Assembly: GCF_000154705.2 (NCBI RefSeq)
Contig: NZ_CM002917.1
Coordinates: 4,307,408 to 4,371,407 of the forward strand
From: Hoeflea phototrophica DFL-43
GTDB lineage: Bacteria; Pseudomonadota; Alphaproteobacteria; Rhizobiales; Rhizobiaceae
Reading direction: 5' to 3'
Length of the DNA stretch: 64,000 nucleotides
This document shows positions 35,261 to 47,100 of this stretch, piece by piece (position 1 is the first letter of the stretch; the number at the start of each line of letters is the position of its first letter). The notes under the pieces are model-generated. The model searched no databases. It was not told where the DNA came from and worked only from the letters and a program-made list of their open reading frames with translations. The position numbers and the translations under genes are program-made.

Positions 35261-35977
35261 ATGCAGGATTACAATTACGACGGGTTTTCGACCAATGACT
35301 ACGAGTTCGACACCCAAACCGGCGCTGCCCTTGGGCACAAGGCCCTGGACTTCACGCTCGAGACAGTCGACGGCGAAAGCAGAAACCTGCTCGACTTTCC
35401 CGGAGATTTCCTGGTGCTGGAGCTTGGCAGCATCACCTGCCCACTGTTCCAGAGTCGGCGAACCATCATGGAACCGTTGCAGCGCGAATTCCCCAACGCA
35501 ACTTCAGCCGTGCTCTATGTCCGAGAAGCCCATCCCGGCGCGAACATCCCCGCGCACAAGAGCTTCGTCGACAAGGCCCATTGCGCCCGCCGCCTCAAGC
35601 AGTTCGACGGCGAGACCAGGACCATATTCATCGACGATCTGGAAGGTCATGCGCACAAGGCCTATGGCAGCATGCCCAATGCCGTGTTCATCATCAACAA
35701 GCACAGATGCGTGGTTTTCCACGCGGAATGGAACAATCCCACCGCCACCCGCAAGGCGCTGCGGCAACTCACCGACAACAGCCCCGTCACTGCGCGCAGC
35801 TTCTTTTTCCCCGCAACGCCCGCTGTCGCCTTGCGCACGCTGGGCCATGCAGGCAAGGGCGCGGCTCCGGATTTCTTCCGGGGCCTGCCATTTCTGATCT
35901 GGGTCAACATCATCAAGCGGAACCTGCGGCTGCTGTTCAACAGGCCCGCGCAATACTCCGCCGAAACCCGGTGCTGA
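35261..35977 (+). CDS. deiodinase-like redoxin-fold protein with Cys at the active-site position
   Basis: A protein of 238 residues, with a perfect AAAGGAGCTGAAC-ATG start. It has DFTLETVDGESRNLLDFPGDFLVLELGSITCPLFQSR, then VLYVREAHPG, GHAHKAYGSMPNAVFIINKHRCVVFHAEWNNPTATRKAL. The block GSITCP corresponds to the GS-TUP site of iodothyronine deiodinases (T4_deiodinase, thioredoxin superfamily), with Cys in place of selenocysteine. The C-terminal 60 residues (TARSFFFPATPAVALRTLGHAG...NIIKRNLRLLF) are extra and end in an amphipathic/hydrophobic stretch. A thiol-redox or dehalogenation role is plausible; the substrate is unknown. Confidence 0.8.
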   Translation: MQDYNYDGFSTNDYEFDTQTGAALGHKALDFTLETVDGESRNLLDFPGDFLVLELGSITCPLFQSRRTIMEPLQREFPNATSAVLYVREAHPGANIPAHKSFVDKAHCARRLKQFDGETRTIFIDDLEGHAHKAYGSMPNAVFIINKHRCVVFHAEWNNPTATRKALRQLTDNSPVTARSFFFPATPAVALRTLGHAGKGAAPDFFRGLPFLIWVNIIKRNLRLLFNRPAQYSAETRC

Positions 35978-35997
35978 CCTCTCAAAGATCCCGCGAG

Positions 35998-36981
35998 CTA
36001 CTGCGCCAGATATTGGTTGGTGGTCCAGCCCGACACATCCGGCATTGCCTTGTGCACGTCACCATTGGCGTCGCGCAGGATCCCCGCTTCGAACAGGAAA
36101 GCGGTGATTCCTGAAATCAGCTCCGGATCGATCAGCCCGGCGGGTTCGCCGGGATCGCGCAGGAATCCGCCATCGACCAGCGCCTGCATGGAGGCGTGGA
36201 CCAGATCGGGATTGGACAGCATGCCGTTGGTCTCCGCGATCAGAATGTCACCGGCTTCATCCGGATTGTCGGCGGCGAATTCATAACCGCGCTGGGCTGC
36301 CTTGACGAAGGCTTCGGCCGTGGCGGGATTGGCCGCAAGCCAGGTCGCATTGCCGCCCAGGAAGGTGGTGTGCTGATCCGGCACGCCATAATCGGCATAA
36401 TTGAAGGCGCGCTGCGGGCGGCCGAGCAGCACCGAATTCACCCCTTCCCAAGTTCGCACCTCAAGGGTGAAATCGACTGAACCATTGGCCAGCGCCTCAT
36501 AGGCCGAGGTGCCGAGCGTCACCGTCTCGAACCTGCCCTCGCCGCCATCATGCCGGATGATCGAGGAGATCAGCGCATTTTCCCAGGCGCTGCCGAAGCC
36601 GGCATAGATCTTTCCATCAAGATCGGCGGGACGCTGGATGTCCTCGCGCTCACCGTTGAACACCAGCCGCCCGGTTTCATGCTGCACCACTGCCATCACC
36701 GCTGTCATGTCAGCCCCCATCGAGCGCTGGCTGTGAAAGCCGACGGCGCTGAGGATTCCGAACTCTGCAACACCGGTCGCCACCAGCGTGCCCGACGAGG
36801 TGTCGGTGTAGGGCAGGATCTCGACATCAAGACCGGCATCAGTGAACCAGCCCTTGGCCTGGGCCACATAGAGGCCGACATGATTGGTGTTGGGCGTCCA
36901 GTCGAGCGCCACGGTGAGTTTTTCCGCAGCCTGCACCGGCAAGGCAACAAGCAGGGCAAGCGCTGCAAGGATGTGTTTCAT
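35998..36981 (-). CDS. thiY: thiamine-precursor (HMP) ABC transporter binding protein
   Basis: A protein of 327 residues, with a signal peptide (MKHILAALALLVALPVQA). The NMT1/THI5-like domain starts LTVALDWTPNTNHVGLYVAQAKGWFTDAGLDVEILPY, the classic pattern for proteins binding N-formyl-4-amino-5-aminomethyl-2-methylpyrimidine or HMP. AGGAGAC lies before the ATG, two bases after the ATPase gene stop. It is the last gene of the TPP-riboswitch operon, which supports uptake of thiamine or its pyrimidine. Confidence 0.92.
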   Translation of the reverse strand: MKHILAALALLVALPVQAAEKLTVALDWTPNTNHVGLYVAQAKGWFTDAGLDVEILPYTDTSSGTLVATGVAEFGILSAVGFHSQRSMGADMTAVMAVVQHETGRLVFNGEREDIQRPADLDGKIYAGFGSAWENALISSIIRHDGGEGRFETVTLGTSAYEALANGSVDFTLEVRTWEGVNSVLLGRPQRAFNYADYGVPDQHTTFLGGNATWLAANPATAEAFVKAAQRGYEFAADNPDEAGDILIAETNGMLSNPDLVHASMQALVDGGFLRDPGEPAGLIDPELISGITAFLFEAGILRDANGDVHKAMPDVSGWTTNQYLAQ

Positions 36982-36983
36982 GA

Positions 36984-37729
<746 letters not shown>

Positions 37730-37733
<4 letters not shown>

Positions 37734-38518
37734 TGACCCGCCCCCGCATGACGCCAGCCCAGCACCATGCGTTGGGCGAGAGCCGTTGCCGCAAACAGGG
37801 CCAGCGTCAGCGCTGAGCTGATCACCACCGCGGCCAGCATCAGATCGGGCCGGAAGCTGTTCTTGGCATTGAGAATGACGATACCGAGCCCTGCGCGGGC
37901 GCCGACATATTCGGCAAAGATCGCCGCCACCACCGCATAGGTGATCGAGATCCGTAAGCCGGCAAAGAAATAGGGCGTCGCCGAGGGCAGCCGGGCGCGG
38001 CGGAAGATCGTGGCGCGCGACGCACCCATCGACGCCAGCAGTGCCGAAATATCGCGATCGGTGGAGTGATAGCCATCCACCAGCGCGATCAGCATCGGAA
38101 AGAAGGTGACCAGCGCCACCAGCAGGATTTTCGGGGTCAGGCCAAAGCCGAACCACAGCACCACCAGCGGCGCGATCGCCACCAGCGGCAGGGTCTGGCT
38201 GATGACGAAGACCGGGAACAGGGCACGCCTGAGACGCGGGATGAAATCGATCAGAACCGACAGCGCAAACGCCACGCTGAGCGAACAGGCAAACCCGGTC
38301 AGGGTTGCGGTGAGCGTGGGCAGCGTGTTGGCCCACAGGATTTCGCGATTGGCCACGATCTGGCCGATCACCCGTGAGGGCGCCGGCAGCACCAGCGCCA
38401 AAATGCCCGAGGCACGGACATAGACTTCCCAGGCCGCGAGCAGAGCCGCGACACTGAGAATTGCGGGCAGGACACGGCGAAACCGTGCCGCCGGCAGGCG
38501 GGACAACAAACGGGCCAT
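37730..38518 (-). CDS. thiX: thiamine-precursor ABC transporter permease
   Basis: A protein of 262 residues with about six membrane helices. The N-terminus has a basic MARLLSRLPAARFRRV. The EAA loop reads ALLASMGASRATIFRRARLPSATPYFFAGLRISITYAVVAAIFAEYVGARAGLG, diagnostic for the BPD_transp_1 TauC/SsuC/ThiX group. It starts five bases after the ykoF-like stop and overlaps the ATPase start. Confidence 0.93.
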
Positions 38519-38522
38519 CGGA

Positions 38523-39131
38523 TCAGGCGATCGAAGGACTGTTGGCTGAAACCGTCAGATCAATGGTGACATGGCCCTGCGGCGGGCCGAAGCGGCAGAA
38601 GGCCTCTTGCAGTGTGGCAAATACCGGACCCGAATCGCCGATCAGCCGGGTGCAGAAATTTTTCGACCGGTCGAACGTGCCGCTTCTCTTGAGGAAATCA
38701 ATGCAGCCCATGATTTCGGCCATGTGGTCGCCGGCACCCATCACATAAAGCGAGAATTGCGCCCGCGCCGTCTCGCCGGTTTGTGGCGTTTCAGCCAGAG
38801 CGGCCAAGGCCCCGGCCTGCCGCGAATCAAGCGGTTCGGAAGGATTGGCAAGCGCATTGGTCTGGCAGATCGGGTCATCAGGCTCGCCGGGACAGCCACG
38901 CGACAGCGTTGCCCGCAGCACAACATGCTGCCGGGACGCGGCGGCTGCGACATAAAGATCGCGCAGGGCGGGAAACAGCACTTCCGGCGGCCCGACGATC
39001 AGCGTGGAGATATCGTCGGTCTCGATCCTGAGCCGCTCTCGATAGGGATCCAGCGCCGAGAGTGACGACATGATCACGTCCACGAACCCGTCGGTCATGG
39101 GGTAAAGGGAGACTTGCGCGCCTGCGAACAT
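38523..39131 (-). CDS. ykoF: YkoF-like thiamine/HMP-binding protein
   Basis: A protein of 202 residues with AAGGAGG and 7-base spacing before its ATG. Two repeated ferredoxin-like halves are visible: AQVSLYPMTDGFVDVIMSSLSALDPYRERLRIETDDISTLIVGPPEVLFPALRDLYVAAAAS, and AQFSLYVMGAGDHMAEIMGCIDFLKRSGTFDRSKNFCTRLIGDSGPVFATLQEAFCRFG. That internal duplication is the YKOF family fold, which in Bacillus binds thiamine/HMP. It is first in the operon behind the TPP riboswitch. Confidence 0.88.
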   Translation of the reverse strand: MFAGAQVSLYPMTDGFVDVIMSSLSALDPYRERLRIETDDISTLIVGPPEVLFPALRDLYVAAAASRQHVVLRATLSRGCPGEPDDPICQTNALANPSEPLDSRQAGALAALAETPQTGETARAQFSLYVMGAGDHMAEIMGCIDFLKRSGTFDRSKNFCTRLIGDSGPVFATLQEAFCRFGPPQGHVTIDLTVSANSPSIA

Positions 39132-39139
39132 CCTGGTTC

Positions 39140-39236
39140 CTCCTTGCTACGCTGGCATTATCCAGATCAGCTTCGAGGGTCCGCAGGCTTGTCGCCCGCA
39201 TCTCAGCCGCGGCTCTACGCGGCACCCCTGTGGTGA
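39140..39236 (-). promoter_or_regulatory. TPP (thi-box) riboswitch
   Basis: On the minus strand the leader reads ACAGGGGTGC, then GGCTGAGAT, then ACCCTCGAAGCTGATC and TGGATAATGCCAGCG, the canonical thi-box elements in order. Thiamine pyrophosphate binding should repress the operon. The AAGGAGG ribosome site of the ykoF-like gene follows directly after the 3' arm, so control is probably by blocking translation; no terminator hairpin is seen between it and the start. Confidence 0.97.
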
Positions 39237-39240
39237 GCCG

Positions 39241-39269
39241 TATTCAACAGGCTTTGCATGCAAATGCAA
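39241..39269 (-). promoter_or_regulatory. candidate promoter of the thi operon
   Basis: On the minus strand TTGCAT (39269-39264), a 17-base spacer and TGAATA (39246-39241) end five bases before the riboswitch. The -35 box matches TTGAC-type sequences only partly. Spacing and position fit a start just ahead of the thi-box. An alternative upstream TTGACC is also possible. Confidence 0.5.
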
Positions 39270-39410
39270 GAGTCTTTTTGGTCAAGCGGCGTGGTTTTTT
39301 AAGCCGGCTTCAAAACGGCAATGCCTGCGCCGTACCGTCATCCATGTCTGAGATTTGAAAGGATGCGTGGAGATTGTTGCGCAAGGCAATCCGATCCAGC
39401 GCGCCAGGCA

Positions 39411-41057
39411 TCACACCCAGGCTCTGTGTGTCCGGCGCTCGACCGCATTGCGGTTGTCGGTTGACCCGTCGCGGCTCATGCCGCCAAGATGCTCGCCCCA
39501 GACGACATCCGTGTTGCGACCGGATATCTTTGCCCGGTAAAGGGCAATGTCGGCTGCCTTTGTGCACTCTGTCAGCGACGCGCCTGCCTCGGGTGCGAAG
39601 GCTATGCCTGCAGAGAAAGACAGCTGGTCGTCCTTCAGCTCTACAATGGTCAGCGCGGCAAGCTCTTGCCGCCACAAACTGCATCGTTCCAGCGCCTGAT
39701 TGCGGCCTGCGCCCGGCAACACGATGAGGAATTCCTCGCCGCCGTAGCGGAACGCAATTTCTCCGGCCTGCAAGCTGTCACTGAGGATCCTTGCAAAAGC
39801 CTGCAACACCTTGTCGCCGACATCATGACCGTGGCGGTCATTGACCTGCTTGAAGTAATCAAGATCCACGATGATCAAGGAAACCGGCGCGTCTTCGCGC
39901 GCACTCGCCAGTACAGGCGGCATGGTGGAGCTGGCGTGACGGCGATTGAACAGACCTGTCAGGTGGTCTTCAAAAGCCTGCCGCTCCAGTTTCTCCTGCA
40001 GCCGCAAATTTTCCTCAAGGCGCAGTTTCAGCGCTTTCCCGGTATCCGAGAGGCTTTGCTGCGCTGCTTCGCGCTCGGTGACGTCGCGCAACACGAACAT
40101 GATGCTGCCTTGCCGGCCCCAGCGCTCCAGTGGCTGAACCGAGACTTCGAAGATCTTCCCCATCGCGGCGAAGTGAACAATCGGTTTCTTTGTCCCGGGC
40201 CCCCCGTCCGCAGCGACAAGACCCATCAGCGGGTGAAACGGCGGCAGTGTGGTCCCCACGGTTTCGTTGCTGAATCCCGTCAGCTTCTCCGCTGCCGGAT
40301 TCATTTCGAGAACCAGACCGCTCGGCGCAAGCACGACGATCGGATCCGGCAGAACCGAGAAAATGATGCCCCGGGCAATGGGCGGTGCAGTGAACAGTTT
40401 TCCGCGGTGTTGGGCAAAAAGCACGGACAACACCGTTGCACCGAAGGCGAAGGGCGTCGGGTCATCGTTGAAAAGCCGGAACCCGAACAGAACGAAAGCC
40501 GCGTTGCATGCCCACGGGACACATGTTGCGATCAGCAGCGCAATCATCTGGTTTCTGTGCAGACGGGCGGCCCGCTTCAGTTGCGAAATCGACATCGCGC
40601 ATGCCAGCATCATGCACAGATACGCCACCAGCAACAACGTGTAGAACAGCCATCCGTAGGTGAAGCTCGGCCGTTCTTCGTTGATGATTCCGGTGTAGAG
40701 CCCGTGATGATAGCCATCCGTCAGGGCGCCCAAGCCAGCCAGCGCGCTAACTATGAACATGATGGTGATGGGCAGGCGTTTGGTGACTTGGCTGAAGCCG
40801 GCATGGTCAAGAAGGGCTGCCGACCAGAACAGAGGCGTGGCCATGATGCCAAACCAGGCCAGCCTGCTGAACATTATCTTGTCCGTCAGGTCATCGCTGT
40901 TGAGGCGAAGCACGACCATGGCGGTCCACCAGAGCGATGCCACGGCGGCCAACCCGAAAGCGGTTCGCCCCGGCGCCTGTGGCGACCGGACGGTTATGAC
41001 GATCAGAAGGATCACCAGCACCGTTATCACGACGAGGAGCGGAGTCGAGAAGCTCAT
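39411..41057 (-). CDS. 7TM sensor - PAS - GGDEF diguanylate cyclase
   Basis: A protein of 548 residues starting at the ATG at 41057 (AGGA upstream). The N-terminus has seven membrane helices of the histidine-kinase 7TM-N type (LLVVITVLVILLIVITV, then FSRLAWFGIMATPLFWSAALLDHAG). A PAS domain follows near residues 240-330 (LPDPIVVLAPSGLVLEMNPAAEKLTGFS), then a coiled-coil (LRLEENLRLQEKLERQ) and GGDEF (HLTGLFNRRHA, DLDYFKQVND, YGGEEF at 439-443). No RxxD I-site is seen before GGEEF, unlike the other cyclase at 11884-13293. Arg-rich C-terminus. Confidence 0.9.
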   Translation of the reverse strand: MSFSTPLLVVITVLVILLIVITVRSPQAPGRTAFGLAAVASLWWTAMVVLRLNSDDLTDKIMFSRLAWFGIMATPLFWSAALLDHAGFSQVTKRLPITIMFIVSALAGLGALTDGYHHGLYTGIINEERPSFTYGWLFYTLLLVAYLCMMLACAMSISQLKRAARLHRNQMIALLIATCVPWACNAAFVLFGFRLFNDDPTPFAFGATVLSVLFAQHRGKLFTAPPIARGIIFSVLPDPIVVLAPSGLVLEMNPAAEKLTGFSNETVGTTLPPFHPLMGLVAADGGPGTKKPIVHFAAMGKIFEVSVQPLERWGRQGSIMFVLRDVTEREAAQQSLSDTGKALKLRLEENLRLQEKLERQAFEDHLTGLFNRRHASSTMPPVLASAREDAPVSLIIVDLDYFKQVNDRHGHDVGDKVLQAFARILSDSLQAGEIAFRYGGEEFLIVLPGAGRNQALERCSLWRQELAALTIVELKDDQLSFSAGIAFAPEAGASLTECTKAADIALYRAKISGRNTDVVWGEHLGGMSRDGSTDNRNAVERRTHRAWV

Positions 41058-41244
41058 CTTCTTTCCTTGGGCCAATCAGGCAGAGGGCGCTGGTTGCGCG
41101 TTTGTGAGCGCCTCTCCAAGTCAGAGATACCCGAGTTTTCCTAAAGAACCTTTGCCACAGACAGCAACATCTTGCCTGAAACGGCGCGCGGACCGGGCAA
41201 GCCAGTCTCTTGATCCTTTTCTGAGAAAGCCCATATTTCACACC

Positions 41245-42324
41245 ATGAACCGACGCTCTTTTCTCAAAATGTCCGCGCTTGCAGGGTTGTTTGGCCTTGG
41301 CGCCTCTGGAACCGCAATGGCACTCATTCGCGCCAACAATCCCTATCATTCCGGCCCTGTCAGCGATCATTTCGACGGGACCCGGTTCTTCAATCCCGAC
41401 GGCTCGGCGCCCAAGGGATTTTCGGAGCTGCTCAAGTGGAAGCTTGGCGAGACCAGCGAAACCTGGCCTGCAAGCGCCTCAAGCCCCTTTGCACCGGCAA
41501 AGCCGGAAGCCCGGGTTGAAGGCGATGCGTTGAGAATCACCATGGTGGGTCATGCGACGATGCTGATCCAGACTGCAGGAATCAACATCCTCACCGATCC
41601 CGTCTGGTCCGACCGCGCCAGCCCGGTGTCCTTTGCAGGCCCCAAAAGGATCATCGATCCGGGCGTCGCCTTTGAAGACCTGCCCAAGATCGATCTGGTG
41701 CTGCTGTCGCACAATCACTATGACCATCTCGATCTGACCACCCTGGCGCGGCTGCGGCAGGCGCACAATCCGCTGGTGATCACGCCGCTTGGCAATGACG
41801 CCATCATCAAGAACCATACTCCGGGTATGCAGATCATGACCGGCGACTGGGGTCAGGCCGTCAAATCCGGACCAGCAACCATCCATTTCGAACCCTGCCA
41901 TCACTGGTCGGCGCGTGGCATGAATGACCGCTCCATGGCGCTGTGGGCGGCCTTCGTGATCGAAACGTCCGGCGGCAAGATCCTGCATATCGGCGACACC
42001 GGCTTCGACAAGGGCCGGCCCTACACCAATGCGAGGGAACGCCACGGCAAGTTCCGCGCCGCAATCCTGCCCGTCGGCGCCTACGAGCCGCGCTGGTTCA
42101 TGAAGGACCAGCATCAGAACCCGGAAGAAGCCATCGAGGGTTTTGTGCTCTCGGGTGCCGACTACGCGCTTGGCCACCATTGGGGCACCTTCCAGCTGAC
42201 CAATGAGGGGCGTGACGCCCCCAAGGACGTTCTCAATGCCGCGCTTGCCCAAAAGGGCGTTGCGCCCGAGCGCTTCCGGCCGCTTCATGTCGGTGAAGTC
42301 TGGGATCTTCCGCAGACGGCCTGA
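41245..42324 (+). CDS. Tat-exported metallo-beta-lactamase-fold hydrolase
   Basis: A protein of 359 residues. The N-terminus has NRRSFLKMSALAGLFGLGA, a twin-arginine signal, so it is folded before export. The MBL motif is LLSHNHYDHLDLTTLARL with GHATMLIQTAGINILTDPVWSDRASP before it, and later histidines in HWSARG, HIGDTGFDKG and GHHWGTFQL. This pattern is closest to the UlaG/NAPE-PLD-like (Zn-dependent phosphodiesterase) group. A periplasmic phospholipase D or lactonase activity is possible. It is alone on the plus strand, 80 bases before dapF. Confidence 0.88.
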   Translation: MNRRSFLKMSALAGLFGLGASGTAMALIRANNPYHSGPVSDHFDGTRFFNPDGSAPKGFSELLKWKLGETSETWPASASSPFAPAKPEARVEGDALRITMVGHATMLIQTAGINILTDPVWSDRASPVSFAGPKRIIDPGVAFEDLPKIDLVLLSHNHYDHLDLTTLARLRQAHNPLVITPLGNDAIIKNHTPGMQIMTGDWGQAVKSGPATIHFEPCHHWSARGMNDRSMALWAAFVIETSGGKILHIGDTGFDKGRPYTNARERHGKFRAAILPVGAYEPRWFMKDQHQNPEEAIEGFVLSGADYALGHHWGTFQLTNEGRDAPKDVLNAALAQKGVAPERFRPLHVGEVWDLPQTA

Positions 42325-42405
42325 AGGTAAGATCAGGTCCGGCACACTGGTAATCCGGCCGCTTTTCAGCCATATAGGCCGGGAAGTTAACTGGTAGGCG
42401 CGCAC

Positions 42406-43284
42406 ATGGAATCGACGGTTCCTTTTGCAAAGATGAACGGACTGGGCAACGACATTGTCGTCATCGACATGCGTGGCCGCAGCGATGCCGTGACCTCGGA
42501 GGCAGCCATTGCGCTTGCGAGCGGGGACCGGACCGGCTTTGACCAGATCATGGCGATCCACGACATCGATCTCGACGGCGTCGATTACCGAATCGACATC
42601 CTCAACCGCGACGGCTCGCGCTCCCAGGCCTGCGGCAACGGCACGCGCTGTGTGGTCCAGGCGCTGGCGTCGGAAACCGGGCGCAAGAGCTTCACCTTCA
42701 AGACGCTGGCCGGCATTCTCACCGCCGAGGAACACGAAGACGGCCTGATCTCGGTCGACATGGGGCGGCCGGAATTTGCCTGGGACAAGATCCCGCTGGC
42801 CGAGGAGTTCCACGACACCACCCGGATCGAATTGCAGATCGGCCCGATTGACGCGCCGGTGCTGCATTCACCATCGGCCGTGGCGATCGGCAATCCGCAT
42901 GCCGTCTTCTGGGTCAAGGACGACGTCTGGTCCTATGATCTCGAGCGTTTTGGCCCGCTTCTGGAGAATCATCCGATCTTCCCCGAACGTGCCAACATCT
43001 CGATTGCCCGGGTGATCGATGATCACACACTGGACATCCGGACCTGGGAACGCGGCACCGGCCTGACCCGCGCCTGCGGCTCGGCGGCCTGCGCGGCCGG
43101 TGTCTCGGCGGCCCGCACCGGACGCACAGGGCGCACAGTCACTGTGAATGTTCCCGGCGGTCCGCTTGAGATCGAATGGCGCGAGAACAATCACGTGATC
43201 ATGACCGGGCCTGCGGAATGGGAATTCTCCGGCCGGGTCGACCCGCTGACCGGCGCCTGGCAGGCCGACGAGGTGCTTGCGTGA
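42406..43284 (+). CDS. dapF: diaminopimelate epimerase DapF
   Basis: A protein of 292 residues. The two catalytic cysteines lie in [15 protein letters not shown] and [15 protein letters not shown], and [18 protein letters not shown] is the N-terminal signature. It makes meso-DAP for peptidoglycan and lysine. The stop shares bases with the GTG start of mtaB at 43281, so the genes are translationally coupled. Confidence 0.97.
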   Translation: MESTVPFAKMNGLGNDIVVIDMRGRSDAVTSEAAIALASGDRTGFDQIMAIHDIDLDGVDYRIDILNRDGSRSQACGNGTRCVVQALASETGRKSFTFKTLAGILTAEEHEDGLISVDMGRPEFAWDKIPLAEEFHDTTRIELQIGPIDAPVLHSPSAVAIGNPHAVFWVKDDVWSYDLERFGPLLENHPIFPERANISIARVIDDHTLDIRTWERGTGLTRACGSAACAAGVSAARTGRTGRTVTVNVPGGPLEIEWRENNHVIMTGPAEWEFSGRVDPLTGAWQADEVLA

Positions 43285-44657
43285 GCGGAGTGAAGGTGGT
43301 GACCTTCGGATGCCGCCTCAACACCTTCGAATCAGAAACCATGCGCAAGGCCGCGGAAACCGCAGGGCTCAACAATGCGGTGCTGGTCAACACCTGTGCG
43401 GTGACCGCGGACGCGGTGCGCCAGGCGCGGCAGACCATACGCAGGCTGCGGCGCGACAACCCCCACGCCCGCATCGTGGTTTCGGGCTGCGCCGCGCAGA
43501 CCGAGCCTGAGACATTCGCAGGCATGGACGAAGTGGATGCGGTGATCGGCAACGACGCCAAGGGCGAGGCCGCCACCTACCGCAAACTGCCCGATTTCGG
43601 CGTCTCGCAGAGCGAGAAGATCCGCGTCAACGACATCATGGCGGTGCGCGAAACCGCACCGCAGATGATTGAGGCGGTCGCGGGCCATGCCCGCGCCTTC
43701 GTGCAGGTCCAGAACGGCTGCGATCACCGCTGCACCTTCTGCGTGATTCCCTATGGCCGCGGCAATTCCCGTTCGGTGCCGATGGGCGCGGTGGTCGACC
43801 AGATCCGCACTCTGGTCGAAAACGGCTATCAGGAAGTGGTCATCACCGGGGTCGATGCCACCAGCTATGGCGCCGATCTGCCCGGCAGGCCGAGCCTTGG
43901 CACCCTGGCCAGAACCATTCTCAACCAGATCCCCGAGCTCCAGCGGTTGCGACTGTCCTCGATCGATTCCATCGAGGTTGACGACGCGCTGATGGATCTG
44001 ATTGCCGATGAGCCGCGCTTCATGCCGTATCTGCATCTTTCGCTGCAGCATGGCGATGACATGATCCTCAAGCGCATGAAACGCCGTCACAGCCGTGATG
44101 ATGCTGTTTCCTTCTGCCGCACGGTGCGCGATCTCAGACCCGGCTTTGCCTTTGGCGCCGATCTGATCGCGGGATTTCCAACCGAGACCGAGGAGATGTT
44201 CGCCCGTTCTCTGGAGATCATCGAGGCGTGCGGCATCTCATTCCTGCACGTGTTTCCCTATTCGCCGCGCGAGGGCACACCGGCAGCCCGCATGCCGCAG
44301 CTTGACCGGGGCCTGATCAAGACCCGCGCCGCGCGGCTGCGGGACTCGGGCGAAAAAGCCTATCGCGCCCATCTCGGGGAGATGGCCAGGACCGGCGGCA
44401 TCCATTCGGCGCTGGTCGAGTTTTCCGGCATCGCCCGGACAGAAAATTTCACCCCGGTGGTTGCGCCCGGCGCGCCGAAAGGGCAGATGGCACTGATCAG
44501 GGTTACCGGACAGGACGGCGAGCGGCTCACCGGGGAACTTGCAGAGGGGCCTGTTGGCGGAGAATTGGGTGGCAAGGCTGGTGGACAGCGCGTTGCCCTT
44601 TCACATGACGCGGCTTGGCAACCTGGCCTGAGCGCTCTCCCCGCAAGCTCGATCTGA
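43281..44657 (+). CDS. mtaB: tRNA t6A37 methylthiotransferase MtaB
   Basis: A protein of 458 residues beginning at a GTG that overlaps the dapF stop. The N-terminal UPF0004 domain has [14 protein letters not shown] and [25 protein letters not shown]. The radical-SAM cluster motif is [21 protein letters not shown], followed by the HiPIP-like extra domain. It adds methylthio to t6A37 with SAM. The C-terminal TRAM-like part is somewhat degenerate. Confidence 0.95.
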   Translation: MSGVKVVTFGCRLNTFESETMRKAAETAGLNNAVLVNTCAVTADAVRQARQTIRRLRRDNPHARIVVSGCAAQTEPETFAGMDEVDAVIGNDAKGEAATYRKLPDFGVSQSEKIRVNDIMAVRETAPQMIEAVAGHARAFVQVQNGCDHRCTFCVIPYGRGNSRSVPMGAVVDQIRTLVENGYQEVVITGVDATSYGADLPGRPSLGTLARTILNQIPELQRLRLSSIDSIEVDDALMDLIADEPRFMPYLHLSLQHGDDMILKRMKRRHSRDDAVSFCRTVRDLRPGFAFGADLIAGFPTETEEMFARSLEIIEACGISFLHVFPYSPREGTPAARMPQLDRGLIKTRAARLRDSGEKAYRAHLGEMARTGGIHSALVEFSGIARTENFTPVVAPGAPKGQMALIRVTGQDGERLTGELAEGPVGGELGGKAGGQRVALSHDAAWQPGLSALPASSI

Positions 44658-44675
44658 AAAGGACACACTTCCGGC

Positions 44676-46267
<1,592 letters not shown>

Positions 46268-46271
<4 letters not shown>

Positions 46272-46966
46272 ACGACAAGAGCCCCGACAAACAGGTGGCC
46301 GGCGAGGATCCTGCTCCATTGTTCGAGCGCGATCCCAACGATCCCAAGCGCAAGCACATCAATCCCGCCCTCAAGATGGCGCTGGAACTGGGTCCGCTTC
46401 TGGTCTTCTTCTTTGCCAATGCGCGTGGCGACTGGATTGCCGAGCGGGTGCCGTTTCTGGCCGATATCGGCGGACCGATCTTTGTCGGCACCGCCTGTTT
46501 CATGATCGCCACGGCGATTTCGCTCTCGGTCTCCTGGAGCCTGACCCGCACCCTGCCGATGATGCCGCTTGTCTCGGGCATTATCGTGCTGGTCTTCGGC
46601 GCCCTGACGCTGTGGCTGCAGGATGAGACCTTCATCAAGGTCAAGCCGACCATCATCAACACGCTGTTCGGCGGAATCCTGCTGGGCGGGCTGCTCTTCA
46701 AAAAGTCTCTGCTGGGCTACGTCTTCGATTCCGCCTTCCGCCTCGATGCCGAGGGCTGGCGCATCCTGACCCTGCGCTGGGGGATTTTCTTCCTGGTGAT
46801 GGCCGTGGTCAACGAGGTGATCTGGCGCAATTTCTCCACCGATTTCTGGATCGCCTTCAAGGTCTGGGGCAACCTGCCACTCTCTATCGTCTTCACGCTG
46901 CTGCAATTGCCGCTGATGCAGCGCCATGCGCTGCCGGAAGAAGATGAGGAAGAGACCAAGAGCTAG
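46268..46966 (+). CDS. yciB: intracellular septation protein A family (YciB/IspZ)
   Basis: A protein of 232 residues overlapping the ftsY stop by four bases. Five or so hydrophobic helices and the YciB signature [47 protein letters not shown], and [36 protein letters not shown] are seen. YciB contributes to cell envelope synthesis and division. The dapF-mtaB-ftsY-yciB order is conserved in Rhizobiales. Confidence 0.95.
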
Positions 46967-47100
46967 GGCCAGGAGCCAGGGTAGGGTCCTGTCAGCGGAT
47001 GATGGCAGGCGGACAGCTGATCAGGCAGCGCTGAAGCCCGCAGCCTGATCAGGCAGGCTTGAGCGTTGACATGTGCCGATCAGCACGGCACCCATGGATC

